DNA from: Micromonospora okii
Lineage (GTDB): Bacteria; Actinomycetota; Actinomycetes; Mycobacteriales; Micromonosporaceae
Direction of reading: 5' to 3'
NCBI RefSeq assembly: GCF_020884795.1
Contig: NZ_BBZF01000015.1
Span: forward strand, 497,174-549,575
Length of the DNA: 52,402 nucleotides
Positions 8,401 through 16,159 of this stretch are shown in pieces (the stretch's first letter is position 1; each line of letters opens with the position of its first letter). The notes below the pieces were generated by a model. The model was not told the DNA's origin and made no database searches. It worked only from the letters and a program-made list of their open reading frames with translations. The position numbers were made by a program, and so were the translations under genes.

Positions 8401-11063
8401 CATCGGCCCCCGAGCCGCCCTCTGCCGAACCCGTTGCCGCAGGACCGGCGGGCGACGCCGAGAGGCCGGCCGCGGGCACCGCCGCGCCGGAGTCAGTGAC
8501 GGCGGGCCCGGAGTCAGTCGCCGTCGAGCCGGAAGCGGACACCGCCAGCTCGGAGGCAGGCCAACTGCCCGAAGTGGAGGCGAGCGAACGACCTGAGGTG
8601 AAGGCGGACACCGCCAGCACAGAGGTCGACCAACGGCCCGAGGCGGCCAACCAGGAGGCTGGGCGTGCTCTGGCCGCGCCGTCGCCGCCGCAGCAGGTGC
8701 CGACCGGCACCGGGTCCGCCACGCCTGCCGACGCAGCGGACCAGGGCCCACCGATCCTCGCTGACAACCAGCAGGACGCGGGCAGCGTCGCGCCGCCCAC
8801 CGACGACACCGACGACGCCGGGAAGGCCGGGCGAGGCGGGCGGCAGGACGATCCCGCCCCAGCGCGCGACGACTACGCGCACCGCGTCGACGCACGGCCG
8901 ACGCCCGATGGGGAGCCGACACGCGACAAGGAGCCGACGCCCGACGAGGAGCCGACAGCCGTGGCACGGCCGACGGCCGACGAGGAGCCGACGGCCGACG
9001 CACAGCCAGGCGCGCCGGTGGACGGTGGGTCTGCCACGGCACCGGACGCGCAGACGTCCCCCGCCCCGGCCGGTGCCGCGACGGCCCCCGTCCCGTCGAC
9101 GACCGGGCCGGACGCCGCGACAGCCGCCCCGGTCCGCCCGACACCCCGGCCCGACCCCGACCAGTCCGACCCCTGGTTCCGACCCAGTCGGCCGGTGCCG
9201 TCGACCCCCGACGGGGACTCCTCTCCCGGCACACCGGTCGCGGGCGATCCGGCTCCCGCTGCCCAGTCGCCGGCCGCACCGCCAGGCGCCGTCACGGAAC
9301 CCCGCCCGGTGGGCTCGTTTCCGGCCCGGCCGGTGTCGGCGCCCCCGGCGCGCCGTCCGACGCCGGAGCCGCCGGTGCGCCCGGTCTCGGGGCCGCCCAT
9401 GCGGCCGATCTCAGGACCGCCGATCTCAGGACCGCCGATCTCGGGACCACCGATCTCCGGGCCACCCATCTCAGGGCCGCCGATCTCCGGGCCACCGGGG
9501 CGGCCGATCTCGGGCGTTCCAGCGCGGCCCGTGTCGGGCGTACCCGGAATGCCGATCTCCGGCGTGCCGGCGCGGCCCGTGTCGGGCGTACCCGGAATGC
9601 CGATCTCGGGCGTGCCGGCGCGGCATGTTCCGGGCGTACCGGTCTCGGGTGTTCCGGGGCGGCCCGTCTCGGGGCCGGCCGGGTGGCCGGTGTCGCCGGC
9701 CGGGGCGTACGCCGGCGGGATGGACCGGCGGGAGGCGGCCCGGGGCGACGCGGCGGCCGACCCGGAGCGGGCGCTCTCCGCCTTTCGGTGGCGTCTGGAC
9801 CCGGAGAGCCTGCGCGAGGAGACCGACGACCCGCAGCGGCTGCGCGCCGTGCGGGACGGGCTGACCGCCAAGATCGAGGCCGCCCCGGACAACCGCTCCC
9901 GGGCCCGGCTGCTCGGCCTGCGGGCGGTGGCGTCGCGCATCCTCGGCGACCTGGGCGACGCGCTGGGCGACGCCCGGCTCGCGCTGACGTACGCGGAGGC
10001 CACCGGCGAGTTGCGCCGGACCGCGCTGGCCCGGGCGCGGCTGGCCCAGGTGTTGCGCTGGCGCGGCGAGTTCGTCGAGGCCGACCGGCTGTTCGCCGAG
10101 GCGAACTCGACCGAGCTGCCCGACCGGCTGCGCGCGGCCCTGCACGAGCACGCCGGCCGCTGCTGCTACGACCAGGGCCGGCTGATCGAGGCGTGCCACC
10201 ACTTCGAGCGGGCGCTGGACCTGCGCCGGTCCACCGACCGCGAGCTGCTGGCCCGGATCCGGGTCGCGCTCGACGCGGTCGCCGCGCGGGCCGGCCGGGA
10301 CGGCTTCGGCCCGTACGCGCGCGCCCGGGTCGAGATCCTGCGCGCCGGCCGGGCGCTGGTCCCCTCGTACGACGAGGGGTCCGACCGGTGGGGGTACGCC
10401 GACGTCGACGGCAACCTGGTGATCGGGGCCGACTACGCCGAGGCGCAGCCGTTCCGGGAGGGGGTGGCCTGGGTGCGCCGGCCCGAGGGCACCCGGTGGG
10501 CGCTGATCGACGACTCGGGGCGCACCCTGATCGAAGCCAACAACGGCTACCGGGCGGTCGCCTCGTTCTCCGACGGCCTGGCCTGGGTCTCCATGGACGG
10601 CGCGGGCAACTGGATGGCGGTCGACAGGTCCAACATCGTGGCGATCCCGCCTAGCTTCGACGACGTCCGGCCGTTCCGGGGCGGGGTGGCGGCGGTGCGG
10701 GTCGGCGACGGCTGGGGCGCGGTGGACCGGAGCGGGGAGCTGGTCCTCCCCACCCGGTACGACGGCCTGACCACGGCCCTCGCGGACGGCCGCTACGTCG
10801 ACGGCTTCACCGACGAGGGGCTGGCCGTGGTGGAGCGCAACGGTCGGCGCGGCGTGGTGGACCGCACCGGCCGGGTGATCGTGGCGCCGGCGCACCCGGC
10901 GCTGGTCGTGCACCCGGTGGCGTTCCTGGTCGGCGACGGCGCCGGCCGCTGGGGCGCGCTGGACCGGCGGGGCGAGCCGCTGATCGACCCGGTGCACCCG
11001 AGCCGCGACCGGGTGGTCGAGGAGGTCGAGCAGCTCCTCGCCGACACCAGCCCGCTGCTGTGA
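5475..11063 (+). CDS. Giant repeat-rich protein: disordered region, TPR-like helices, C-terminal WG repeats
   Basis: A 1862-residue protein with three visible parts. Residues ~1-1415 are low complexity and probably disordered: Arg/Asp/Gly-rich repeats (HDRRDERGHDRWDER; several DRSTFDRD units), five exact GPEPNR units, Ala/Pro/Glu-rich blocks (ATPEP, PESATTSE), EEPTAD units, then six ISGPP units and VPARPVSGVPGMPISG repeats. Residues ~1430-1610 are helical and TPR-like (ARLLGLRAVASRILGDLGDALGDARLAL, then RGEFVEADRLFAEAN and QGRLIEACHHFERALDL). Residues ~1630-1862 hold about six WG beta repeats (RWGYADVDGNLVI, WGAVDRSGELVLP, RWGALDRRGEPLIDP). No signal peptide or membrane segment is seen, so a cytoplasmic scaffold or binding role is an inference. 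Catalytic function is not recognised. It is divergent from the ABC exporter; GAGGGG precedes the ATG, and the leader ORF overlaps it. Confidence 0.85.
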   Translation: MSGDFFDRWSHSAEPSWMYEPTTEWQPQFPGQRYPGDIGLRHLPSQQRGRPGAVGRAEVHPVSPAPDPVSPAPNGRDGAYPWDDRDHRAWDDRRAATAEPRRADGRRAWSDRAAAPDDRLPGYDDRPAASGEHAWRSGGDGFGQRGRDDREPGRRGWNERGHDRRDERGHDRWDEREHGRRDERGYGWRDDDRRTGADDRRTRAEEWHAGPDDRAGYGRRGRDEATWHHDQRPTERGPVDPYPQRRPDPDRPGRHDRRGPEWTLDRDPAAWHGDPRRGTAEPDWRTPPVGGRRMPPADTAPVSPAPRGEAGWLPEPDERPHRPYGDRPRSDRPGWPERHRPSLDHEGRSTFDRDDRSTFEQDDRSTLAPDGRSAFDREDRSTFGRDGRQGPERDGRSTFGRNGRATPETDDRSTFDRDGRQHPPGTGQGQSTGRPARHHDQPGIGRPGAEQPQRHAERGERPYRDAAGDIAARAETYRDPAPRPASPRGGGLPWPEPDPLRPDLGRSPDPIRGPEPNRGPEPNRGPEPNRGPEPNRGPEPNRRPERPDEMPRADARPTEPPRTEGRPADRPRADAPPTEAFRADARWTDVPRTEGRPVDDVGSGPRFADAARADLHRQGRPLDGRPDERPGPGHRPVEDAAGHRSGVENPNTGQRPAHGSHAAPPPQRPAESPRSDGSSRTDESSRPVEPRTPAGPDRPSVAPAADAPRDEVPATKATGRPVSGPPLSDLPLPGLPVSGPPAPVPPATEQSVSGPPIPAVPATRLRLEFLAAPGLVNSYSAPEPREEPPLAGEAPTRAPVGEIAAPDDDAPTPEPTVAAEAVVLPEPMVTSEQTVTPEPTVMPERAATPEPSAAEPAVTPERAAVAEPAIAPGPVTVPEPSAVPPAPATASEPDDAPESATTSDPADAPESATASESADIPESATTSEPDDASESVGGSVADLPLARQVSGPPAAEPVEAAPAPAAPTAAPSPDLASAPEPPSAEPVAAGPAGDAERPAAGTAAPESVTAGPESVAVEPEADTASSEAGQLPEVEASERPEVKADTASTEVDQRPEAANQEAGRALAAPSPPQQVPTGTGSATPADAADQGPPILADNQQDAGSVAPPTDDTDDAGKAGRGGRQDDPAPARDDYAHRVDARPTPDGEPTRDKEPTPDEEPTAVARPTADEEPTADAQPGAPVDGGSATAPDAQTSPAPAGAATAPVPSTTGPDAATAAPVRPTPRPDPDQSDPWFRPSRPVPSTPDGDSSPGTPVAGDPAPAAQSPAAPPGAVTEPRPVGSFPARPVSAPPARRPTPEPPVRPVSGPPMRPISGPPISGPPISGPPISGPPISGPPISGPPGRPISGVPARPVSGVPGMPISGVPARPVSGVPGMPISGVPARHVPGVPVSGVPGRPVSGPAGWPVSPAGAYAGGMDRREAARGDAAADPERALSAFRWRLDPESLREETDDPQRLRAVRDGLTAKIEAAPDNRSRARLLGLRAVASRILGDLGDALGDARLALTYAEATGELRRTALARARLAQVLRWRGEFVEADRLFAEANSTELPDRLRAALHEHAGRCCYDQGRLIEACHHFERALDLRRSTDRELLARIRVALDAVAARAGRDGFGPYARARVEILRAGRALVPSYDEGSDRWGYADVDGNLVIGADYAEAQPFREGVAWVRRPEGTRWALIDDSGRTLIEANNGYRAVASFSDGLAWVSMDGAGNWMAVDRSNIVAIPPSFDDVRPFRGGVAAVRVGDGWGAVDRSGELVLPTRYDGLTTALADGRYVDGFTDEGLAVVERNGRRGVVDRTGRVIVAPAHPALVVHPVAFLVGDGAGRWGALDRRGEPLIDPVHPSRDRVVEEVEQLLADTSPLL
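7011..7100 (+). repeat. Five 18-bp tandem repeats (GPEPNR units)
   Basis: The 18-bp unit GGACCGGAGCCCAACCGG is repeated five times without a mismatch, in frame, inside the giant protein gene. Perfect identity at synonymous positions implies recent slippage expansion. Confidence 0.95.
9408..9611 (+). repeat. ISGPP (15-bp x6) and VPARPVSGVPGMPISG (48-bp x2) in-frame repeats
   Basis: Six 15-bp units encode ISGPP at 9408-9497 with variation only at third positions. Two 48-bp units follow at 9516-9563 and 9564-9611, with a decayed third unit after them. The repeats lie at the end of the disordered region, just before the TPR-like part. Confidence 0.9.
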
Positions 11064-11112
11064 GCCGCGCGCGGCGGCAGCCTGTCAGCGGGTGACCAGG
11101 ACCGGGCCGGAC

Positions 11113-11118
11113 TAGGGT
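11113..11118 (+). promoter_or_regulatory. -10-like hexamer TAGGGT, leaderless start of the aldo/keto reductase
   Basis: TAGGGT ends 6 nt before the ATG at 11125. The intervening CGGGGG is not a usable Shine-Dalgarno at that distance. Confidence 0.45.
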
Positions 11119-11124
11119 CGGGGG

Positions 11125-12123
11125 ATGGAATTCCGACACCTGGGCCGTTCGGGCCTGATCGTCAGCGAGATCTCGTACGGCAACTGGATCACCCACGGCT
11201 CGCAGGTCGAGGAGGACGCCGCGACCGCCTGCGTCCGGGCCGCCCTCGACACGGGGATCACCACCTTCGACACCGCCGACGTGTACGCCGGCACGAGGGC
11301 CGAGGAGGTGCTCGGGCGGGCGCTCCGGGGCGAGCGTCGTGAGGGGCTGGAGATCTTCACGAAGGTCTTCTGGCCGACCGGGCCGGGCCGCAACGACCGG
11401 GGCCTGTCGCGCAAGCACATCATGGAGTCGATCAACGGCTCGCTGCGTCGGCTCCAGACCGACTACGTGGACCTCTACCAGGCCCACCGGTACGACCACC
11501 ACACGCCGCTGGAGGAGACGATGGAGGCGTTCGCCGACGTCGTCCACTCCGGCAAGGCGCACTACATCGGCGTCTCGGAGTGGCGGGCGTCGGAGCTCCG
11601 CGAGGCCCACCGGCTCGCCCGGGAGCTGCGGATCCCGCTGGTGTCGAACCAGCCGCAGTACTCGATCCTGTGGCGGGTCATCGAGGCCGAGGTCGTGCCG
11701 GCCAGCGAGGAGCTGGGCATCGGGCAGATCGTCTGGTCGCCGATGGCCCAGGGCGTGCTCTCCGGCAAGTACCTGCCGGGCCAGCCGCCGCCCGCCGGCT
11801 CCCGCGCCACGGACGAGAAGTCCGGGGCGAACTTCATCGCCAAGTTCCTCACCGACGACGTGCTGACCCGGGTGCAGCAGCTCAAGCCGCTGGCGGAGCA
11901 GGCGGGGCTGACGATGCCGCAGCTCGCCATCGCCTGGGTGTTGCAGAACCCGAACGTCTCCTCGGCGATCATCGGCGCGTCCCGGCCGGAGCAGGTGCAC
12001 GACAACGTCAAGGCGGCCGGCGTGAAGCTCGACGCCGCCCTGCTGAAGGCGATCGACGAGATCTTCGACCCGATCGTCGAGCGCGACCCGGCGCAGACGC
12101 AGTCCCCGCCGAAGCGGCCGTGA
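11125..12123 (+). CDS. Aldo/keto reductase, potassium-channel beta-subunit-like
   Basis: A 332-residue NADPH-dependent oxidoreductase of the AKR superfamily. The catalytic tetrad is visible: Asp49 and Tyr54 in FDTADVY, Lys80 in IFTKV, and His121 in YQAHRYD. The cofactor region near the C-terminus (SSAIIGASRPEQVHDNVKA) and WSPMAQGVLSGKY are typical of the Kv-beta/YghZ branch. Full length for the family. The physiological substrate cannot be told from sequence. It is a single gene, convergent with the M50 protease gene, with a strong GC hairpin at 12134-12160 after its stop. Expression is likely from a leaderless promoter. Confidence 0.93.
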   Translation: MEFRHLGRSGLIVSEISYGNWITHGSQVEEDAATACVRAALDTGITTFDTADVYAGTRAEEVLGRALRGERREGLEIFTKVFWPTGPGRNDRGLSRKHIMESINGSLRRLQTDYVDLYQAHRYDHHTPLEETMEAFADVVHSGKAHYIGVSEWRASELREAHRLARELRIPLVSNQPQYSILWRVIEAEVVPASEELGIGQIVWSPMAQGVLSGKYLPGQPPPAGSRATDEKSGANFIAKFLTDDVLTRVQQLKPLAEQAGLTMPQLAIAWVLQNPNVSSAIIGASRPEQVHDNVKAAGVKLDAALLKAIDEIFDPIVERDPAQTQSPPKRP

Positions 12124-12133
12124 CGCCCTCGGT

Positions 12134-12160
12134 CCCGGCCGGCGCGCCCCGCCGGCCGGG
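12134..12160. terminator. GC-rich hairpin between convergent genes
   Basis: A perfect 11-bp stem (CCCGGCCGGCG / CGCCGGCCGGG) with a 5-nt loop and no T run, placed 10 bp after the aldo/keto reductase stop and 27 bp before the M50 stop. Probable bidirectional terminator of the actinobacterial type. Confidence 0.6.
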
Positions 12161-12187
12161 CCCCGGGCCCGCCTCGCCGGAGGCGGC

Positions 12188-12988
12188 TCAGCCCTGCCAG
12201 AAGCGGATCAGATCCAGGCCGGCGGCGTAGAGCCACGGGGGCAGGCCGAGCACGTCCGCCACGGCGAAGACCGCGTCGAAGAACCAGCCGCCGATGTTGG
12301 GGTTCCACAGCAGCGCGAAGAGCAGGATGAACCCGAACGGGGCGAACAGGTCGTACATCCGCCGCCACTGCGGGTTGAGCCACGGCTGGATCATGTTGCC
12401 GCCGTCCAGGCCCGGCACCGGCAGCAGGTTGAGCACGCTGGCGGTGAGCTGGAGGAACGCCAGCAGCGCCAGCCCGGCCCAGAACTCCACCGACCCGTTG
12501 CCGCCGAAGCCGACCCGCAGGACGGCCACCAGCAGCAGGGTGAACAGCACGTTGGTGGCCGGCCCGGCCAGGCTGACCAGGGTGTGCCGCAGCCGCCCCG
12601 GGATGGCGTGCCGGTCGACCCACACCGCGCCGCCGGGCAGGCCGATCCCGCCGAGCAGCACCACCAGCACCGGCAGCGCGATCGACAGCAGCGGGTGGGT
12701 GTACTTGAACGGGTTGAGCGTCAGGTAGCCCCGGTGCGCGACGCTCCGGTCCCCCGCCCGGTAGGCGATCACCGCGTGGGCGTACTCGTGCAGGCAGAGC
12801 GAGACCAGCCAGCCCGAGACGACGAAGAGGAAGACGTCGAACCGGACGTTGCCGAACCGGTTCCAGGCCATGACGCCGCCGGCCACGAAGAGCGCGACCA
12901 GCGCCAGGAACACGGGGCTGGGCCGGAACGCCGAGCGGGGCACGCCGAGCACCAGCGGCTCGCCCCCGCCCGGACGGTCCGAGACCAT
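12188..12988 (-). CDS. Site-2 protease-like M50 zinc metallopeptidase
   Basis: A 266-residue integral membrane protease. Zinc ligands are visible in HEYAH (residues 67-71) within a hydrophobic helix, and the distal Asp195 in NLLPVPGLDGGN, the NPDG-like motif of M50 enzymes. About six membrane segments span residues 22-245. Members of this short class cleave membrane-embedded substrates or remain uncharacterised; the target is unknown here. ATG at 12988 overlaps the TGA of the small upstream gene by 4 bp, so the pair is co-translated. The frame stays open on this strand to 16060, but that region is antisense to the cobalamin genes and is not part of the gene. Confidence 0.9.
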   Translation of the reverse strand: MVSDRPGGGEPLVLGVPRSAFRPSPVFLALVALFVAGGVMAWNRFGNVRFDVFLFVVSGWLVSLCLHEYAHAVIAYRAGDRSVAHRGYLTLNPFKYTHPLLSIALPVLVVLLGGIGLPGGAVWVDRHAIPGRLRHTLVSLAGPATNVLFTLLLVAVLRVGFGGNGSVEFWAGLALLAFLQLTASVLNLLPVPGLDGGNMIQPWLNPQWRRMYDLFAPFGFILLFALLWNPNIGGWFFDAVFAVADVLGLPPWLYAAGLDLIRFWQG

Positions 12989-13188
12989 CACTCGACCGGA
13001 GGTTGCAGGCTCATCCGGTACTCCACCCGGTCGTCCTCGACGAGCGTGACCGTGGTGACGCCGGACGCCGCGAGCTCCCGCCATGCCTGGCCGACCCACG
13101 ACTCGGCGTCCGCCTGGCTCCCGAACGTCTCCGCCGGCCCCTCGGTCGACTCGCCGTTCGCGCCCTCGTACCGCCAGCTCCACGCCAT
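12988..13188 (-). CDS. Small conserved protein (66 aa) upstream of the M50 protease
   Basis: A short soluble protein beginning MAWSWRYEGANGEST and containing ETFGSQADAESWVGQAWRELAASGV followed by a beta-rich end (VTTVTLVEDDRVEYRMSLQ). ATG at 13188 has GGGGAGA 6 nt upstream; longer in-frame starts lack a ribosome site. It overlaps the protease start by 4 bp. I recognise it only as a type of small actinobacterial protein with no known function. Coupling suggests a partner or regulator of the protease, but that is inference. Confidence 0.7.
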   Translation of the reverse strand: MAWSWRYEGANGESTEGPAETFGSQADAESWVGQAWRELAASGVTTVTLVEDDRVEYRMSLQPPVE

Positions 13189-13326
13189 GCCGCGTCTCCC
13201 CTCGCCGCTGAAGTCCCTGGGACGAACCCCCGCAAGCGTAGTCGGCCCGGCCCCGGCGGGCCGGCCGCCGGTCCACGCACGGTGGGGCTGCCCGGTCGGC
13301 GGGGTCGGCCACGCCGGCCCGTTCGT

Positions 13327-13332
13327 TAAGGT
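13327..13332 (+). promoter_or_regulatory. -10-like hexamer TAAGGT, leaderless start of the cobU-cobT fusion
   Basis: TAAGGT ends 7 nt before the ATG at 13340. No Shine-Dalgarno at the usual distance. Confidence 0.45.
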
Positions 13333-13339
13333 ACGGGGC

Positions 13340-15295
13340 ATGTCCGTTGACGGCTGGAACACGCTCCTGGTGCTCGGTGGTATCCGCTCCGGCAAGTCCG
13401 AGTACGCGGAGTCCCTGGTCGCCGACGCGCCCACGGTCCGCTACGTCGCGACGTCGGCGACCGGCGACCCGGAGGACGCCGAGTGGGCGGCCCGCCTGGA
13501 GGCGCACCGCAGCCGCCGCCCGGGCGGCTGGAGCACCGAGGAGACCGCCGACGATCCGCGTCGGCTGGCCGACGTCATCGCGTCGGCCGGCCCGAACGAC
13601 ACGCTGCTCGTCGACGACCTCGGCGGCTGGGTGACGGTGCTGCTCGACCCGGCCCACCAGCCGGCGGACGACACGGCGACGATCGCCGAGTTGGCGGCGG
13701 CGGTCCGCGACTGCCCGGCGCGGCTGGTGCTGGTCAGCCCCGAGGTGGGGCTGTCGTTGGTGCCGACGACCCCGCTGGGCCGGGCGTTCACCGACGCCCT
13801 CGGCGCGGCCAACCGGGCGGTCGCCGACGCGTGCGACGCGGTGGTCCTGGTGGTCGCCGGCCAGCCGTGCTGGCTCAAGCCGACCGCTGCCCCCGCCGTC
13901 GCCACGCGCGACGGCCACCGCCCCGCGACCGCCGCGCCGGCGGAAGCCGTCGGGGCCGTGCCGGCCACCGCGACCGTCGTGCCGGCCACCGCGACCGTCG
14001 TGCCGGCCACCGCGACCGTCGTGCCGGCCGCGCGGCCCGGGGCGCGCCCGAATGCGCCGGAGCCGTCCGCCACGCCGTGGGCGATGCGGCCCACGGGCGC
14101 CGCCGCCCCGGTCTTCAAGTCCGGCATGGACCTGCCGATGCCCGACGAGCACGCCGGGCCGCGCGCCGTGGAGCGGCTCGCCACGCTGGACCTGCCCGGG
14201 GCGGGGCTGGGCGCGATGGAGCGGGTGGTCGCCTTCGCGGCGGCCACCCAGGGCACCCCGACCCCGGCCCCCTGGGACAGCGTGCGGGTGCTGCTGCTGC
14301 GCGGCGACCACGCCGGGGCCGCCGCCGCGGGCTCGGTGCCCGGTGAGTCGGCCCGCCGGGCCGCGCAGGCCCGCTCCGGCCGGGGCGTGCTGGCCCGGCT
14401 GGCCGCCGAGATCGGCGCCGACCTCCACGTGACGGAGGCGCCGCCGTCGGGACCGATGGAGGAGGGGCCCGCCCTGGCCCGGGAGACCGTCGAGGACGCC
14501 CTGCGGTACGGGTGGCGGCTCGCCGGGGAGGCCGCCGACGCGGGCGTACGGCTGCTGGTGCTGGCCTCGTGCTCGGCCGGCACCGACGCCGCCGCGGCGG
14601 CGGTGCTGGCGGCGACGGCCGGCGCGGAGCCGCCGGTGGTGCTCGGCCGCGTGGTGACCCCGGACGGCAGGATCGACGACGCCGCCTGGATGCGACGCTG
14701 CGCCGCCGTCCGGGACGCGTTGCACCGCACCCGCAACTCGACCCGGAACGGCAAGGGCGTGCTGGCCGAGCTGGGCGGCGGGGACATCGCGGTGGCCACC
14801 GGCGTGCTGATCGGCGCGACCGCCCGCCGGCTGCCGGTGCTGCTGGACGGCCCGGTCGGCCTGGCCGCGGGCATGGTGAGCCGGGAGCTGGCCGGGCAGG
14901 TGCGGCACTGGTGCCTGCTCGCCGACCAGGGCGGCCACCCGGCGGTGCGCCTCGCCAGCGACGTGCTGGGCCTGACCCCGCTGCTGGACCTGCGGCTCGA
15001 CCTGGGCGAGGGCGCGAACGCGCTGACGGCGCTGCCGCTGCTGCGCTCGGCGCTGTCGCTGGCCGCCGCCCTGCCGCCCCGCCCGAACGGCGACGACGCG
15101 GACACCGGCGACGGCGACCCGCTCGCAGACGGCACGGGCGGGGGCGACACGGGCGCAGGCGAGGGGGCTGCCGGCGACGCGGAGCCCGGCGACGGCTCGG
15201 AGTTCGTCGAGCCGGAGCCGGCCGGCCCCGGGCCGGCCACCACCGGAGCCGACGAGCCGGCCGAGCCGGAGGCGGCCGGCCGGCGTGCCGGCTGA
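13340..15295 (+). CDS. cobU: CobU-CobT fusion: adenosylcobinamide kinase/guanylyltransferase plus phosphoribosyltransferase-like domain
   Basis: A 651-residue fusion acting in nucleotide-loop assembly of cobalamin. Residues ~8-190 are CobU: P-loop GGIRSGKS (13-20), RYVATSATGDPEDAEWAARL, His56 in LEAHRSRRP (likely GMP acceptor), and LLVDDLGGWV. A linker (~190-262) includes three 21-bp repeats encoding VPATATV. Residues ~263-578 resemble CobT, which makes alpha-ribazole phosphate from nicotinate mononucleotide and dimethylbenzimidazole. It has LRGDHAGAAAAGSVP and LGEGANALTALPLL with Glu557 at the catalytic-Glu position. The usual GEMGIGNTT motif is replaced by LASCSAGTDAA, so activity needs proof. 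A Gly/Asp/Glu-rich tail follows. cobS starts inside its last codons. The name cobU is given for the first domain. Confidence 0.87.
   Translation: MSVDGWNTLLVLGGIRSGKSEYAESLVADAPTVRYVATSATGDPEDAEWAARLEAHRSRRPGGWSTEETADDPRRLADVIASAGPNDTLLVDDLGGWVTVLLDPAHQPADDTATIAELAAAVRDCPARLVLVSPEVGLSLVPTTPLGRAFTDALGAANRAVADACDAVVLVVAGQPCWLKPTAAPAVATRDGHRPATAAPAEAVGAVPATATVVPATATVVPATATVVPAARPGARPNAPEPSATPWAMRPTGAAAPVFKSGMDLPMPDEHAGPRAVERLATLDLPGAGLGAMERVVAFAAATQGTPTPAPWDSVRVLLLRGDHAGAAAAGSVPGESARRAAQARSGRGVLARLAAEIGADLHVTEAPPSGPMEEGPALARETVEDALRYGWRLAGEAADAGVRLLVLASCSAGTDAAAAAVLAATAGAEPPVVLGRVVTPDGRIDDAAWMRRCAAVRDALHRTRNSTRNGKGVLAELGGGDIAVATGVLIGATARRLPVLLDGPVGLAAGMVSRELAGQVRHWCLLADQGGHPAVRLASDVLGLTPLLDLRLDLGEGANALTALPLLRSALSLAAALPPRPNGDDADTGDGDPLADGTGGGDTGAGEGAAGDAEPGDGSEFVEPEPAGPGPATTGADEPAEPEAAGRRAG
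13958..14020 (+). repeat. Three 21-bp tandem repeats in the CobU-CobT linker
   Basis: Three identical 21-bp units encode VPATATV between the kinase and phosphoribosyltransferase domains; a fourth partial unit follows. They look like a recent slippage expansion of a flexible linker. Confidence 0.95.
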
Positions 15296-16094
15296 GCCGG
15301 CCCCCGAGCCGAAGGGCGACGGGTCGGCGCGGCACCGCCTCGGTGCCGGGGTGCGGCTGGCGCTCGGCACGTTCACCGTCCTGCCGGTGCGCGCCGGCCG
15401 GGTGGACCGGGCCGCGGCCGGCACCGCGATGGCGCTCGCCCCGGCGGTGGGCGCCCTGCTCGGGGCGGCGCTGGCCGGGGTGCTGCTGCTCCTGTCGGCC
15501 GGCACGGCGCCGCTGCTCGCGGCGGGCGTGACGGTCGGGGTGGCCGCCCTGCTCACCCGGGGGCTGCACCTGGACGGGCTGGCCGACACCGTGGACGCGC
15601 TCGGGTCGTACCGCCGGGGGCCGGCCGCCCTGGAGATCATGAAGAAGCCCGACGTGGGGCCGTTCGGCGTGGTCGCCCTGGTCGTCGTGCTCCTGGTGCA
15701 GACGGCGGCGCTCGCGGAGCTGGCGGGCCGGTCGTGGCCGGCGGCGCTCGCGGCGGTGGTGACCGCCACGGCGGCCGGCCGGCTCGCCGTCGCCCTGGCC
15801 TGCCGCCGGGGGGTGCCGGCGGCCCGGCCGGAGGGGCTGGGCGCGCTGGTCGCCGGCACCGTCGGCCCGGTCGCCCTGGCGCTGGGCGCGGTCGCCGTCG
15901 CGGCCGTGGCGGTCGCCGCCGTGCCCGGCCGCGCCTGGCAGGGGCCGGTCGCCGTGCTCGCCGCCCTCGCCGTCGCGGCGCTGCTGCTGCGCCACGTGGT
16001 ACGCCGCCTCGGCGGCATCACCGGCGACGTGCTGGGCGCCGCCGTGGAGGTCGTCACCACCCTCGTCTACGTGGGGCTGGCCCTGACCCGCTGA
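15285..16094 (+). CDS. cobS: Adenosylcobinamide-GDP ribazoletransferase (cobalamin synthase CobS)
   Basis: A 269-residue integral membrane enzyme joining adenosylcobinamide-GDP with alpha-ribazole (phosphate) to complete the cobalamin nucleotide loop. After a short proline-rich lead, TFTVLPVRAG opens the family domain. The metal-binding RGLHLDGLADTVDALGS motif is at about residues 86-102, and EIMKKPDVGPFG follows. Six or seven Ala/Val/Leu-rich membrane segments fill the rest, ending with GGITGDVLGAAVEV. GTG at 15285 lies 11 bp inside the preceding gene, so the two are translationally coupled and probably work in succession at the membrane. Confidence 0.93.
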   Translation: MPAEPAPEPKGDGSARHRLGAGVRLALGTFTVLPVRAGRVDRAAAGTAMALAPAVGALLGAALAGVLLLLSAGTAPLLAAGVTVGVAALLTRGLHLDGLADTVDALGSYRRGPAALEIMKKPDVGPFGVVALVVVLLVQTAALAELAGRSWPAALAAVVTATAAGRLAVALACRRGVPAARPEGLGALVAGTVGPVALALGAVAVAAVAVAAVPGRAWQGPVAVLAALAVAALLLRHVVRRLGGITGDVLGAAVEVVTTLVYVGLALTR

Positions 16095-16159
16095 TCCGCG
16101 CGCACCGGGGCGGGTAGCGTTTCGGGCGACAGACCGGCGCGGGGTTCGAGGGAGACCAG

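Noticed and set aside
13200..13339. Cobalamin riboswitch before the cobU-cobT gene
   Set aside because: No B12-box-like conserved sequence or room for the full fold was found, and the gene appears leaderless.
12188..16060. A 1290-codon minus-strand frame covering the cobalamin genes and the M50 gene
   Set aside because: Only the last 266 codons form the M50 protease. The rest is antisense to well-recognised CobU/CobT/CobS and is low-complexity Arg/Ala/Pro-rich, as expected of shadow frames.
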